Assembly (NCBI GenBank): GCA_023411215.1
Contig: JAEYOY010000001.1
Location: 98,889-162,888, forward strand
Origin: Bacillota bacterium
GTDB taxonomy: Bacteria; Bacillota; Clostridia; Lachnospirales; Lachnospiraceae
Length of the DNA stretch: 64,000 nt
Reading direction: 5' to 3'
In this document: positions 1 through 8,194 of the stretch, in pieces
How the letters are laid out: the number at the start of each line of letters is the position of its first letter
Numbering within the stretch: the stretch's first letter is position 1
Program-made: the position numbers and the translations under genes
Notes under the pieces: generated by a model
Databases searched by the model: none
The model's input: the letters and a program-made list of their open reading frames with translations, nothing else
Told to the model about the DNA's origin: nothing

Positions 1-637
1 TTACATAGCTTGCATACTTAGTTGCATCTGATAACCAGCTTGTGTACTTAGCCTTAGACTGGAATGCACGAGCGGTAATTGTATACTCACCAGCCTTAGT
101 AGCTGTGAATACACCCTTATCATCAATGGATGCGCCCTCGGGAGATACGGACCATCTTGTGATAGCCTGAGAACCCTTAGTCTTGTTAGCTACTGTAACA
201 TAGCTTCTGTTAAAGTCATGACCAACACCTACAGCAACCTGACCATCTTTAGGCAGATTGGTGATTGTTAAGTCTTTGATGTTATCTCTAACAGTAACGG
301 TAGCTGTAAGCTCATCAACTTCCTCACCCTTCTTATCGGTGATAACTACGGAAATCTTTGTCTTACCAGCAGCTTCTGCTGTTGCGAGACCGTTCTTCTT
401 GTTAACGGATACTACATTTTTGTTAGCTGAAGACCAAAGGTACTTCCAGCCTGTTACTTTGTTTGAGATGTTGAAGTCAAATTCGTCCTTGCCATCTACA
501 CCAAGATGTAATGTCTTGGTAGATGCATTGAGCTTCGGTGCCTTAGCAGCGAAAGCGCCTGCAGCAGGAGCGAGAGCAGTTACGATCATCGCTAATGCCA
601 GAACGAAGGATAACTTCTTAAAGAAATTCTTCTTCAT
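1..637 (-). CDS. Secreted surface protein with Big2-like Ig repeats (partial)
   Basis: Open from the ATG at 637 to the window edge: 212 codons with no stop, so the C-terminus is missing. The N-terminus is a classical signal peptide (MKKNFFKK, then a hydrophobic stretch, then a cleavage site near APAAGAFA-A). The mature part has bacterial Ig-like (Big2) features: a pattern like SSANKNVVSVNKKNGLATAEAAGKT followed by beta-rich segments, and a second copy near residues 160-190 (SPEGASIDDKGVFTATKAGEYT). Such proteins are usually S-layer or cell-wall-anchored in Clostridia; attachment modules would be in the missing part. Codons are strongly biased (GCT, AAG, ACA), consistent with high expression. 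A strong Shine-Dalgarno (AAGGAGG) sits 8-9 bases before the ATG, and a near-consensus promoter lies 130 bases upstream. The exact function is unknown; an abundant envelope protein is the inference. Confidence 0.8.
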   Translation of the reverse strand, partial: MKKNFFKKLSFVLALAMIVTALAPAAGAFAAKAPKLNASTKTLHLGVDGKDEFDFNISNKVTGWKYLWSSANKNVVSVNKKNGLATAEAAGKTKISVVITDKKGEEVDELTATVTVRDNIKDLTITNLPKDGQVAVGVGHDFNRSYVTVANKTKGSQAITRWSVSPEGASIDDKGVFTATKAGEYTITARAFQSKAKYTSWLSDATKYASYV

Positions 638-768
638 ATTCTTACTTCCTCCTTAAAATATATGGTTTGGTGTTATATTCTGCGCTCCATTACTCATTTC
701 ACAAAGTTTGTAAACCCCGTAAAATATAGAAAAGGTGACGCTTAATATAATCTTCCAACAACAAGATG

Positions 769-797
769 ATTATAACAATAAAGGAAAAAAAGGTCAA
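769..797 (-). promoter_or_regulatory. Sigma-A promoter of the surface-protein gene
   Basis: On the minus strand TTGACC (792-797) and TATAAT (769-774) are separated by exactly 17 bases, a near-perfect housekeeping promoter. It predicts a transcript start near 762 and an untranslated leader of about 125 nt before the surface-protein ATG at 637. The strength fits an abundant envelope protein. Confidence 0.8.
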
Positions 798-1076
798 GTC
801 TTTTATCCGTGTAATTTGGATATTTTACCAAATGGCCATCCTCCTAAACCGCTCTAATCTTCCGCGTTAGGTAGATTACATCTTAGTCAAAAAGCTTCCC
901 GGGAAGACCCCTCTTCATAGCATTCGCCGCGAAATCCACTTACTGCAACAGACGTAGAATAGGATGTGACTTCATCTGATGCTTTGGCTGACCTTGCGGT
1001 TCCTGTACTGTTGCTTTGACTATGGTTATAATATGAACTTCTGTTGTGTCAAATTTATGTCAGGCTTTTGTCATAA
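798..1076. other. Intergenic stretch with a possible gene-end remnant
   Basis: No complete gene. On the minus strand a stop-free frame of about 55 codons without a usable start codon ends in TGA at 887-889; its Ser-rich translation ends FRGECYEEGSSREAF. It could be the decayed 3' end of a lost gene or chance. A 14-bp perfect palindrome centred on CCCGGG lies at about 894-907. No riboswitch consensus was recognised. Confidence 0.3.
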
Positions 1077-2567
1077 TTAGATTATTTTCAAAAATTCCTC
1101 CACAACTGTCTGCATTTTTTCCGTATCACACACTTTAGTATGCAATACAGGGGCTGTACGTATCTCTTCCACCGCATTCGGAATTACTGTCTTGGATAGC
1201 TTATTCAACATAAGTGCCTGCTCATAATCATCCTCCGGTATTTGCGAGATATGGAGAGCCTCCAGTACACTTTTACCGAATTTATATGGGCTGGCAGTAG
1301 ATACAATAACTGTTTTTGTTGTATCCAGGGTTTTGGTCCGATAATTATGATATACACTGGCTGCTACTGCGGTATGCGTATCCATTACATACCCATCTTC
1401 GGCATATACCTTATCTATCGCTTCTTTTGTCTCCGTCTCGGAGGCCCAGCCACCAAGAAAGCTCCTAAGATTTTCTTTCATCGCATCCGTTATCTGATAA
1501 ACTCCATGGGAGGTCAGTGCATTCATCAGTTCTGCAGTTATATTAGAATCATTATCAGCGATATGATAAATCAAACGTTCCAGATTGCTGGAGATCAGTA
1601 TGTCCATGGATGGTGACTTGGTTAATATAAATTCCCTGTTCCTGTCATATCTACCTGTCTCAAAGAAATCAAACAACACCTTATTCTCATTGGAGGCACA
1701 GATTAACTTCTCAATCGGAATACCCATATGCTTTGCATAATATGCAGCAAGGATATTACCAAAGTTTCCGGTCGGTACAACAAAATTAATCTTCTCACCA
1801 TCGACAATTTGACCCTGCCTTATTAAGGAGGTATAGGAATAAACATAATATACAATCTGTGGCACCAAACGGCCGATATTAATGGAATTGGCTGAGGAGA
1901 ACAGGTAACCTGCCTTCTTAAGACGAGCTGCTAAGTCTTTATCATTAAACATCTTCTTAACACCGGTCTGCGCATCATCAAAGTTACCTCTGATTCCTAC
2001 AACATGAGTATTGGCTCCCTGCTGGGTAACCATCTGCTTTTCCTGTACGCTGCTAACACCGTCCTTCGGGTAAAATACGATTATACTTGTCCCCTTGACA
2101 TCAGCAAAGCCAGCTAGGGCTGCCTTACCTGTATCTCCTGAGGTAGCCGTAAGTATTACAATCTCTTCTTGAACATTATTTTTTTTTGCCGACGTCGTTA
2201 ATAAATGAGGCAAAATCGATAATGCCATATCCTTAAATGCTATGGTTGCTCCGTGAAAAAGCTCCAGATAAAATGTCTGGCCTACCTTTTTAATTGGAGC
2301 AATCTCAGGAGTGTCAAACTTCGAATCATATGCCTTCGCAATACACTCCTTCAGTTCCTCATCGGAATAATCCGTGAGAAATAATTTCATTACCTCGTAA
2401 GCCGTCTCTTGATAGCTAAGCCTGGACAGCTCTTTCATTGACTTTACAAGAACTGGTATTGTTTCCGGAACGTATAATCCGCCGTCCGGGGATAATCCCT
2501 GTAGAACAGCCTGTGAAGCTGTTACTCTGTTACTCGAATCTCTTGTGCTCCTATACATTAGGTTCAT
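1077..2567 (-). CDS. thrC: Threonine synthase
   Basis: A PLP enzyme converting O-phospho-L-homoserine to threonine, the last step of threonine biosynthesis (cytosolic). At 496 aa it has the length of the long bacterial/fungal class of ThrC. The N-terminus YRSTRDSSNRVTASQAVLQGLSPDGGLY matches the family's typical start, and the PLP-binding lysine is Lys112 in HGATIAFKDMA. The phosphate-binding Gly-rich segments TATSGDTGKAAL and VVPTGNFGNILAAYYAKHMG are both present. The start at 2567 has an AAGGGG-type Shine-Dalgarno about 12 bases upstream; the internal ATG three codons later (2558) is possible. It stands alone: no hom or thrB is adjacent. No T-box was recognised in the 240-base upstream gap. 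Confidence 0.95.
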   Translation of the reverse strand: MNLMYRSTRDSSNRVTASQAVLQGLSPDGGLYVPETIPVLVKSMKELSRLSYQETAYEVMKLFLTDYSDEELKECIAKAYDSKFDTPEIAPIKKVGQTFYLELFHGATIAFKDMALSILPHLLTTSAKKNNVQEEIVILTATSGDTGKAALAGFADVKGTSIIVFYPKDGVSSVQEKQMVTQQGANTHVVGIRGNFDDAQTGVKKMFNDKDLAARLKKAGYLFSSANSINIGRLVPQIVYYVYSYTSLIRQGQIVDGEKINFVVPTGNFGNILAAYYAKHMGIPIEKLICASNENKVLFDFFETGRYDRNREFILTKSPSMDILISSNLERLIYHIADNDSNITAELMNALTSHGVYQITDAMKENLRSFLGGWASETETKEAIDKVYAEDGYVMDTHTAVAASVYHNYRTKTLDTTKTVIVSTASPYKFGKSVLEALHISQIPEDDYEQALMLNKLSKTVIPNAVEEIRTAPVLHTKVCDTEKMQTVVEEFLKII

Positions 2568-2808
2568 AATTATTTCAATCCCCTTTACTCATATTTATTT
2601 GACGTCTACTCATCATACCTGATCTTTACTTAATAATAAGCTTCATCGATATCATCACCAATAATAAGTCCTGATAAAGCTTTATGAGCACAGGCAGTCG
2701 GAAATAGGAAAGCCTCCGTAAACACGTATAAATCGCCTTCACACTTTCACACGTCACAAGTTTCAAGTATTATAACATGACAGTTCTTCAGACACAATAC
2801 GTATCCCT

Positions 2809-3759
2809 CTATTTTTCTTTATAAAATTCGTGCCCACCATGCTTAAACAGCCAATTCAGATTATCATCAAACCATCTCGCACTGCTGGACTTTGTTCGCT
2901 TTCTCGCAACAAAATATAATGCACCTTCCGAATAATCTTCTCCTTCCAGTGCTCTGATTACCGCTTCCTTTGTATTATCAGATATGTCTACCGACCAATA
3001 GCTCTTATCATCTACTGGTGAAAACTGATACTCTCCGTCCTTATTCTGGAATATGACATCTTCCACATTATCCGGGAAACTATCATCGGCGATTCGGTTA
3101 AAAATTACATTTACAATTAAAATCTTACCTACCATATCTTCGCCGCCAGCCTCCGCCTGAACGATACGCTCCAGCATACGGATTTCTTTTTTGGAAACAT
3201 CGATTACATAAGGAGAGCTCGTTTCCTCTGTCGACAAGCTTTGGATCTCATCCTCCGATGGAGAATCTTTCTTAGCCTCAATCAGGGGAATTCCATTGCC
3301 TGTGGAGGATACTACTGTGCTAATCGAAGCAAAATCAGGCATCTGATCCAACAATTCATTATACTCTTCTTGATTCATGGCGGTGCCAAGCAGCCACATT
3401 GTATTAGCTTCTATCCCTGCATCGGATGATACCTCTGCGGTAACTGCATTCATATCCCGTGTACTTCCAAGTCCTGTCTGCATAACCTCTGCTACACCAA
3501 ATGGATTTTGTATCTTTGATTGGATTAACAGAATTGGAAGGTCTGCTACTTGCAGATCAGACAATTCTTCATTAATCTTCTCTTGTGTCTCTTCAGCTTT
3601 CGTGCTTATCCCTGCCGCTTTGGAATTGATGTTATAAAACACGTCAGATCCCATAATCAGCATCATTACAGATAATGCATATGCCGTAATCACCATTATG
3701 ATACCATGCTGGCTTTCATGCAATTTTCTCTTTTGAAGAAACGAATTTATTATTGACAT
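2809..3759 (-). CDS. Membrane-anchored SleB/CwlJ-type cell wall hydrolase
   Basis: 316 aa with one N-terminal membrane helix (about residues 20-38), a ~150-residue extracytoplasmic linker, and a C-terminal Hydrolase_2 (SleB/CwlJ) domain from about 192 to the end. The domain begins EIRMLERIVQAEAGGED; Glu203 in the QAEAGGE motif is the residue taken as catalytic in this family. The segments VIFNRI, FQFSP-like (EYQFSP) and ALYF are also typical. Family members are lytic transglycosylases that cut cortex or vegetative peptidoglycan; SleB itself acts in spore germination, but this membrane-anchored version without a peptidoglycan-binding repeat could act on vegetative wall. The Shine-Dalgarno is GAGGA with the ATG at 3759. 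No ypeB or germination operon is adjacent. Confidence 0.85.
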   Translation of the reverse strand: MSIINSFLQKRKLHESQHGIIMVITAYALSVMMLIMGSDVFYNINSKAAGISTKAEETQEKINEELSDLQVADLPILLIQSKIQNPFGVAEVMQTGLGSTRDMNAVTAEVSSDAGIEANTMWLLGTAMNQEEYNELLDQMPDFASISTVVSSTGNGIPLIEAKKDSPSEDEIQSLSTEETSSPYVIDVSKKEIRMLERIVQAEAGGEDMVGKILIVNVIFNRIADDSFPDNVEDVIFQNKDGEYQFSPVDDKSYWSVDISDNTKEAVIRALEGEDYSEGALYFVARKRTKSSSARWFDDNLNWLFKHGGHEFYKEK

Positions 3760-4147
3760 AAATTTTTCCTCTTTTCTAGATCTTTCACTGGTTAGAATTT
3801 TCCATTTATTGGAATGATTGGTAATGATATCAGCATTATAGGCAAAGGTTGATTTAGTGTCAATAAGTCAATCACAATTTCGTGACAAACCACCATAAGT
3901 GGATACCTTAATTTACCATCTGTGGAAATTTAGTACAACTAATCATTCTAAATCATCCTTTATTTTGTGTGTATTGCACATACTAATTTTAACATTTTAT
4001 TAACTATATATTAAATATTTTACGTGCTTTTCTCAATATTTATACATATTCTACTGCTTTAGTACGTTTTAAGGGCTAAAAATGTGTCATTCTACACAAA
4101 TGGACCTTAATAGTTTGTTAACAATTTATCATATCCCTCTGTGTATG
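3760..4147. other. A+T-rich intergenic region
   Basis: About 390 bases between two divergently transcribed genes. It is strongly A+T rich and has no open frame of note. The only element recognised is the promoter of the rightward gene, beginning at 4148. No riboswitch (for example ydaO, common upstream of wall hydrolases) was recognised. Confidence 0.4.
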
Positions 4148-4176
4148 TTGATATACCTAACTTTATCTGTTATATT
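4148..4176 (+). promoter_or_regulatory. Sigma-A promoter of the AP2-domain gene
   Basis: TTGATA (4148-4153) and TATATT (4171-4176) with a 17-base spacer. The predicted start is only about 15 bases before the ATG at 4197, so the mRNA leader is very short but still includes the GAGGTGG ribosome site. Confidence 0.6.
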
Positions 4177-4196
4177 GTTATAGAGGTGGTTAAATT

Positions 4197-5000
4197 ATGT
4201 TGCCAGGCGTATATCAGTCCTCCATGAAAAATGGAAAAACCTATTATCGAGCCTCCATAACTCATCGAGCTAAGCATATAAGCTTAGGGAGCTATTTCCG
4301 TGAAGAGGATGCAAGTAAAGCATATCTTCTTGCGGTAAAGATACTAACAGACAACTCGGTTCCCGATATTGAGGGGTATCCCGATGGTTGTCCGCTTTCC
4401 TTCCATAAATGGGTGGTTCTGATCAATTATCGGGATAATCTTATCTATTTCAAAAATCCAATCTACCTTAAGAAGAGATATTTCTTATATTATTTAGATA
4501 TCAAAACCTGCCTTCGTTTTGATGCGGAGGATCTCTTTTATTATGCTCACCACAAAATTATGAAACGAGGCGGCCATCTCTTTGTATCCGATTACGGCAT
4601 GCAGGTTAATATACTATCCAGATACGGTATCAAAAACTATGCTGTTGCCGGTAAGGATTATCTGTTTGTTAACGGTAACAACCATGACTATAGCTATCAA
4701 AATATAGAAATTGTAAATCCATACCACGGGGTAACAAAAGTTATGAAGAAAGGGCTTCCTTATTACATCGCTAAGGTCCATATAAACGGTGATTATCTGA
4801 TTGGTAGATACCGCAGTGAAACAGAGGCTGCTATAGCATATAATAAAGCTGTATTAATATTAAGAAATAAGGGGTTAAAAAGAAATTATCCGCAGAATTA
4901 TATAGAAGGAATGGATGAGATCACTTATGCTTCCATTTATCAGAAACTGAGAATATCCAAGAAATTAATAATATATGCTGATTCCATTAATAATATGTAA
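4197..5000 (+). CDS. Two-AP2-domain protein with degenerate HNH-like centre
   Basis: 267 aa. Residues 3-48 (GVYQSSMKNGKTYYRASI... ISLGSYFREEDASKAY) fit the AP2/ERF DNA-binding fold: three strands and a helix, with the conserved G-x-Y/F and the A-AY helix. Residues 178-224 (GVTKVMKKGLPYYIAKV... LIGRYRSETEAAIAYNKA) are a second copy. The middle (about 96-174) resembles an HNH_3 homing-endonuclease core, with LFVNGNNHDYSYQNIEIV in place of the usual H-NGN-DNR-NLE pattern; the catalytic histidines are not intact, so nuclease activity is doubtful. In bacteria AP2 domains mostly occur in homing endonucleases and some phage integrases. This may be a domesticated DNA-binding protein. The start has GAGGTGG 7 bases upstream; the TAA stop is formed by the first bases of the MITE-like repeat that follows. 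Confidence 0.65.
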   Translation: MLPGVYQSSMKNGKTYYRASITHRAKHISLGSYFREEDASKAYLLAVKILTDNSVPDIEGYPDGCPLSFHKWVVLINYRDNLIYFKNPIYLKKRYFLYYLDIKTCLRFDAEDLFYYAHHKIMKRGGHLFVSDYGMQVNILSRYGIKNYAVAGKDYLFVNGNNHDYSYQNIEIVNPYHGVTKVMKKGLPYYIAKVHINGDYLIGRYRSETEAAIAYNKAVLILRNKGLKRNYPQNYIEGMDEITYASIYQKLRISKKLIIYADSINNM

Positions 5001-5135
5001 CTATTCAAAACAGCAGAAATATTTAGAAAACAGACGTGAATGCCTGCATTCTAAGGACTATGTTTATATATTTCTACTGGAACGACCAAAACAGTGAGGA
5101 AATCCGTAGGATTTTGAGCCTGATCTGAATAGTTG
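4998..5135 (+). repeat. MITE-like element, copy A (family 1)
   Basis: 138 bp bounded by imperfect terminal inverted repeats TAACTATTCA and TGAATAGTTG. It matches copy B at 20949-21087 along its whole length and the shorter inverted copy C at 14123-14203. Shared internal blocks include CGTGAATGC-TGCATTCTAAG, ATATTTCTACTGGAA and GAGGAAATCCG. The inner part is itself partly palindromic (GAATGCctGCATTC). There is no coding capacity. Its first TAA is the stop codon of the AP2-domain gene, so the insertion may have trimmed that gene's end. Confidence 0.75.
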
Positions 5136-5281
5136 CAATAATGATAATAATCATAGTGAAGTGGTTTACACTAATATATTAACAATGTTTTAAATTTTAT
5201 TAATAAACTACCTTTCTTGTAAATATGTGCTATAATAAACTTATATTTTTTCTTCTTCCGTTTTTATAGTTTTGCAAATGA

Positions 5282-5356
5282 AAGCCATTGACTACTCCAA
5301 CAAGTGCTCTAGTACATTCGGAATGTACTAACTTGTATAGGAATAATCAATGGCTT
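5282..5356. terminator. 75-nt branched hairpin downstream of the sensor kinase
   Basis: Outer arms AAGCCATTGA (5282-5291) and TCAATGGCTT (5347-5356) are perfectly complementary; inside are ACAAGT/ACTTGT and TAGTACATTC/GAATGTACTA pairs. It sits just after the stop codon of the histidine kinase on the minus strand and may end that transcript, though no long T-run follows. A TGcTATAAT extended -10-like box on the plus strand at about 5230 could instead drive a short plus-strand RNA ending here. Confidence 0.5.
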
Positions 5357-5362
5357 AATTTG

Positions 5363-6439
5363 TTATGGTTCATTTTTCAATTCTACAGTAAAAACTGTTC
5401 CATTCTCATCGCTTTTAGCAGATATTTTTCCTTCGTGCATCTCAATGATACTCTGTGCAATCGCCAGCCCAAGTCCGCTGCCGCCTGTTTCTGATGATCT
5501 TGAGGTTTCCACTCGGTAGAAGCGTTGGAATATTCTCGTTAAATCCTCCTTCGGTATCACATCTCCGAAATTCGTGACGGTAATTACTATTCCCTGTTCT
5601 TCCTTCACAAGCTCAATGATAATATTCTTGCCGTCTCTACCGTACTTGATTGCATTACTGATCAAATTGGCAAAAGCTCTGGCCAGAAGGTTTCCATCCG
5701 CTTTAATTATGGCAGAACTGTACTTAGAGCAGAATTCATATTCGAGGTTATATTCAGAGAAGCTAGGATAGAATTCATCGACCAACTGATTAATCATTTT
5801 AACCATATCAACCTCGGAATAATCCGCCTTAACCTCACCAAAATTGAATTTAGTATAAGTAAAGAGATCTTCAATCAGTTTCTCCAGACGCTTCGATTTG
5901 TTATAAGCAATATCAATATATTTTCTCTGGGTTTCCTGGGTTAATTCCTTAGAGGACACCAGATCCAGATATCCGATAATAGAGGTTAAGGGTGTTCGAA
6001 GGTCATGGGCTACACTCGTTATCAATTCATTCTTAGCATATTCGCTGCGACGTTCATTCTCCATAATCTCCTTAATATCATCCGCCATCTGATTTAGCTT
6101 AACAGCCAATAATGCAAATTCATCCTCATTGTTAATCTCAATACGATTATTAAAGTTTCCTTGAGATATCTGGTTAATACCATCGATCATTTCCTTAATA
6201 TAAGAAATGAATTTCTTCGTCAACAGCAGAAAGTAGGTGATAAACAGAATAATTCCCGCTACTATCGTCAACATGGTAATAATCGCGGCCGATGCTCCCG
6301 AGAGCTCCTGAAAGCTTTTACCCAATATGATATAAATCCCGATATGCAGTAGCGCAATGGTCAGCAGCATATACAAGAGACTCAAGATGCTATATAAAAC
6401 AATCTCGAATCGAAAGCTTTTGAAAATGCTATTCTTCAA
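5363..6439 (-). CDS. Sensor histidine kinase (VanS/PhoR type)
   Basis: About 358 aa. Two membrane helices (about residues 15-40 and 55-75) leave only a very short external loop, so the sensor probably senses the membrane or an intramembrane signal. A HAMP-like linker follows, then HisKA with the phosphoacceptor in SVAHDLRTPLTSIIGY, then HATPase with N (NLISNAIKYG), F (IFQRFYRVE) and G boxes (GGSGLGLAIAQSI). The VanS-like layout and overlap with the response-regulator gene indicate a cognate pair. The start is uncertain: the frame can begin at TTG 6451 or TTG 6439; the second is about 12 bases from GGGGAG and overlaps the regulator's end by about 10 bases, fitting translational coupling. Confidence 0.85.
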   Translation of the reverse strand: MKNSIFKSFRFEIVLYSILSLLYMLLTIALLHIGIYIILGKSFQELSGASAAIITMLTIVAGIILFITYFLLLTKKFISYIKEMIDGINQISQGNFNNRIEINNEDEFALLAVKLNQMADDIKEIMENERRSEYAKNELITSVAHDLRTPLTSIIGYLDLVSSKELTQETQRKYIDIAYNKSKRLEKLIEDLFTYTKFNFGEVKADYSEVDMVKMINQLVDEFYPSFSEYNLEYEFCSKYSSAIIKADGNLLARAFANLISNAIKYGRDGKNIIIELVKEEQGIVITVTNFGDVIPKEDLTRIFQRFYRVETSRSSETGGSGLGLAIAQSIIEMHEGKISAKSDENGTVFTVELKNEP

Positions 6440-7130
6440 TCTTATAACCAACTCCCCATACCGTTTTTATTATCTGTGCATCTCGTGAATCCATCTCTAT
6501 CTTCTCTCTAATTCTACGGATATGAACCATCACTGTATTGTTTGCTTCGTACATCTTCTCATTCCAAACTCGCTCAAAGATATCATCCGTAGAAAAAACC
6601 CTTCCCACATTACTTGCCAGCAGATATAAGATATCAAATTCGATTGGGGTCAGCTTCACATCCTTGCCGTAAGCATTCACCTTATGATTTTCCTTATTAA
6701 TAATCAAATGATCCAGTACGATTTCCTTGTCCTGCTTCTCATCATGAGAACTCGGATTGAATTTGGTATATCTTCGAAGCTGGGACTTCACTCTAGCCGT
6801 CAACTCCAATGGATTGAAGGGTTTTATTACATAGTCGTCGGCTCCTGTTCCCAGTCCAATAATCTTATCCAAATCGGCTGACCGGGCACTCAGCATAATA
6901 ATCGGTACCGTACTTGTCTCACGGATCTTTTTACACATAGTAAGCCCATCCATACCGGGCATCATAATATCCAGTATCACAAGCTTGACATCTTCTGTCT
7001 CCAAAAGCTTAAGTCCCTCTCTTGCACTGTTGGCCTTAAGCACCAGATACCCTTCACTCACCAGATGAATCTCTACCAAATCCGCTATATCCTTATCATC
7101 ATCCACCACTAAAATTCCGACCTGTTCCAT
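6429..7130 (-). CDS. OmpR/VanR-family response regulator
   Basis: About 233 aa from the ATG at 7130. An N-terminal receiver has the acidic pocket VVDDDKD, phosphoacceptor Asp54 (VILDIMMPGMDG), the switch Ser/Thr in IIMLSARS and Lys in DYVIKPF. A C-terminal winged-helix (Trans_reg_C) domain contains LTPIEFDILYLLASNVGRVFS and the HIRRIREKIE recognition region. The frame could start 12 codons earlier at 7166, but an AAAGG site about 10 bases before the 7130 ATG and the family's normal N-terminus (MEQVGILVVDDD) favour 7130. Co-transcribed with the kinase. The target genes are not evident nearby. Confidence 0.88.
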   Translation of the reverse strand: MEQVGILVVDDDKDIADLVEIHLVSEGYLVLKANSAREGLKLLETEDVKLVILDIMMPGMDGLTMCKKIRETSTVPIIMLSARSADLDKIIGLGTGADDYVIKPFNPLELTARVKSQLRRYTKFNPSSHDEKQDKEIVLDHLIINKENHKVNAYGKDVKLTPIEFDILYLLASNVGRVFSTDDIFERVWNEKMYEANNTVMVHIRRIREKIEMDSRDAQIIKTVWGVGYKIEE

Positions 7131-7423
7131 AATGACCATACCTTTCTTAAAACCAATAAAATTCATGACAAGCGTACCATCACGCTGTGGCTACGTGCAA
7201 TTTTGCTTGCTAAATTCTGTATTCACACTAGCCCAAACATCCCGTTTCTTTGACATAGCTCTTCCCAAGGTTGTTCTTTATTCTCCAAATACAGTTCGGG
7301 ATTCATCTTCCTTAGTTTATCATAATCATAACATATCCATAATCAAAAATCTTTAAAATTTTCTTAATAATACGTACAACTTCCTTAATTAGCGCATATG
7401 AAGCAAAGTCATTCACACAGTCA

Positions 7424-7735
7424 GGAAGCATGTGGGGGTACCGCATAACCAGCGGCCGGGGTATGAGCTTATGTTATTTTAGATCAGGAAGGTTCCTTAC
7501 TGCCACTTCCGCTTTATATTATGCGACAAGCCCGTAAATCGGATTTGTCTGAGCACAGGAACCCTTCAAAAGATAAGCACTTCTAATCCTCCTCCGGTTC
7601 CTGTGTGAGTTGTCCGATTTACGGGCTGCTATAAGCATAGTATAGAGCGGTTAGTGGCATAAGGGTTCTTCCGTTATAAAATCACATAAGCCCATACCTC
7701 GGCCGCGTCACTCATACACCTTCCGGCATGCTTCC
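7424..7735. repeat. 312-bp imperfect palindrome next to rnpB
   Basis: Two arms of roughly 145 bases are inverted copies of each other, by eye about 70-75 percent identical. Matching blocks include GGAAGCATG / CATGCTTCC at the ends, GCGGCCG-GGTATG-GCTTATGT, TGCCACT--CCGCT-TAT, AGCCCGTAAATCGGA and CACAGGAACC. Transcribed from either strand it would fold into one long hairpin. It codes for nothing and fills the gap between the response-regulator promoter region and the rnpB promoter. No terminal direct repeats or transposase were seen. It does not share its core with the other long palindromes at 32216-32521 and 37075-37276. Confidence 0.75.
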
Positions 7736-7781
7736 GTAACCTTATTATTATCGCAAAATTTCTCATTCCATTTGTTTCTGA

Positions 7782-7810
7782 TTTACTTTTTACTTAGTCC
7801 GTGTTAGAAT
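7782..7810 (+). promoter_or_regulatory. rnpB promoter
   Basis: TTTACT (7782-7787) and TAGAAT (7805-7810) with 17 bases between. The predicted start, about 7817-7818, coincides with the 5' strand of the RNase P RNA P1 helix. Confidence 0.7.
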
Positions 7811-7817
7811 ACAACCT

Positions 7818-8194
7818 GTGAGTAGCATAGATGATCGCGCCTAACAAAGGTGAGGAAAGTCCGGGCTTCATAGGGCAGAGTGCCGGATAACGTCCGGTGG
7901 AGGTGACTCCAAGGCTAGTGCAACAGAAATATACCGCCAAGAAAACGCTTGCTTGCAAACGTTTCTCTTTGGTAAGGATGGAAAGGTGGTTTAAGAGACC
8001 ACCGCCTTACTGGTAACAGTAGGGGCTATGTAAACCCCACTCGAAGCAAGACCGAACATAAAGCGATACGGCTGCCCGCCGTGCTTTAGGGTAGGTCGCG
8101 TAGTACCCGCGAAAGCGGTACTGGAGCCACATGGTAACATGTGGTCAAGATAGATGATCATCCAAGACATAACCCGGCTTATCGTGCTGCTCAT
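7818..8194 (+). ncRNA. rnpB: RNase P RNA, type A-like
   Basis: The catalytic RNA of RNase P, which makes the 5' ends of tRNAs. The conserved 5' core GAGGAAAGTCCGGGCT (about 7851-7866) is followed by GGGCAGAGTGCCGG, AACAGAAA-ATACCGCC, then near the 3' end AGGGTAGG, AGATAGATGATCATCC and ACATAACCCGGCTTAT. The ends pair as P1: TGAGTAGCA (7819-7827) with TGCTGCTCA (8185-8193). The length of about 377 nt and the layout are those of ancestral type A, as expected for Lachnospiraceae rather than the type B of Bacillus. It converges with the nucleoside kinase gene, whose last codons overlap its 3' end by about 4 bases. Confidence 0.95.

Noticed and set aside
258..656. 132-aa forward frame
   Set aside because: It is the antisense of the surface-protein gene, whose signal peptide, promoter and ribosome site are all clear on the minus strand.
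840..1050. Riboswitch (c-di-GMP or cobalamin) upstream of the surface protein
   Set aside because: No consensus core could be matched, and the promoter maps downstream of this stretch, at 769-797.
7991..8194. 67-aa reverse frame
   Set aside because: It lies within rnpB on the opposite strand; its codons are explained by RNase P RNA conservation.
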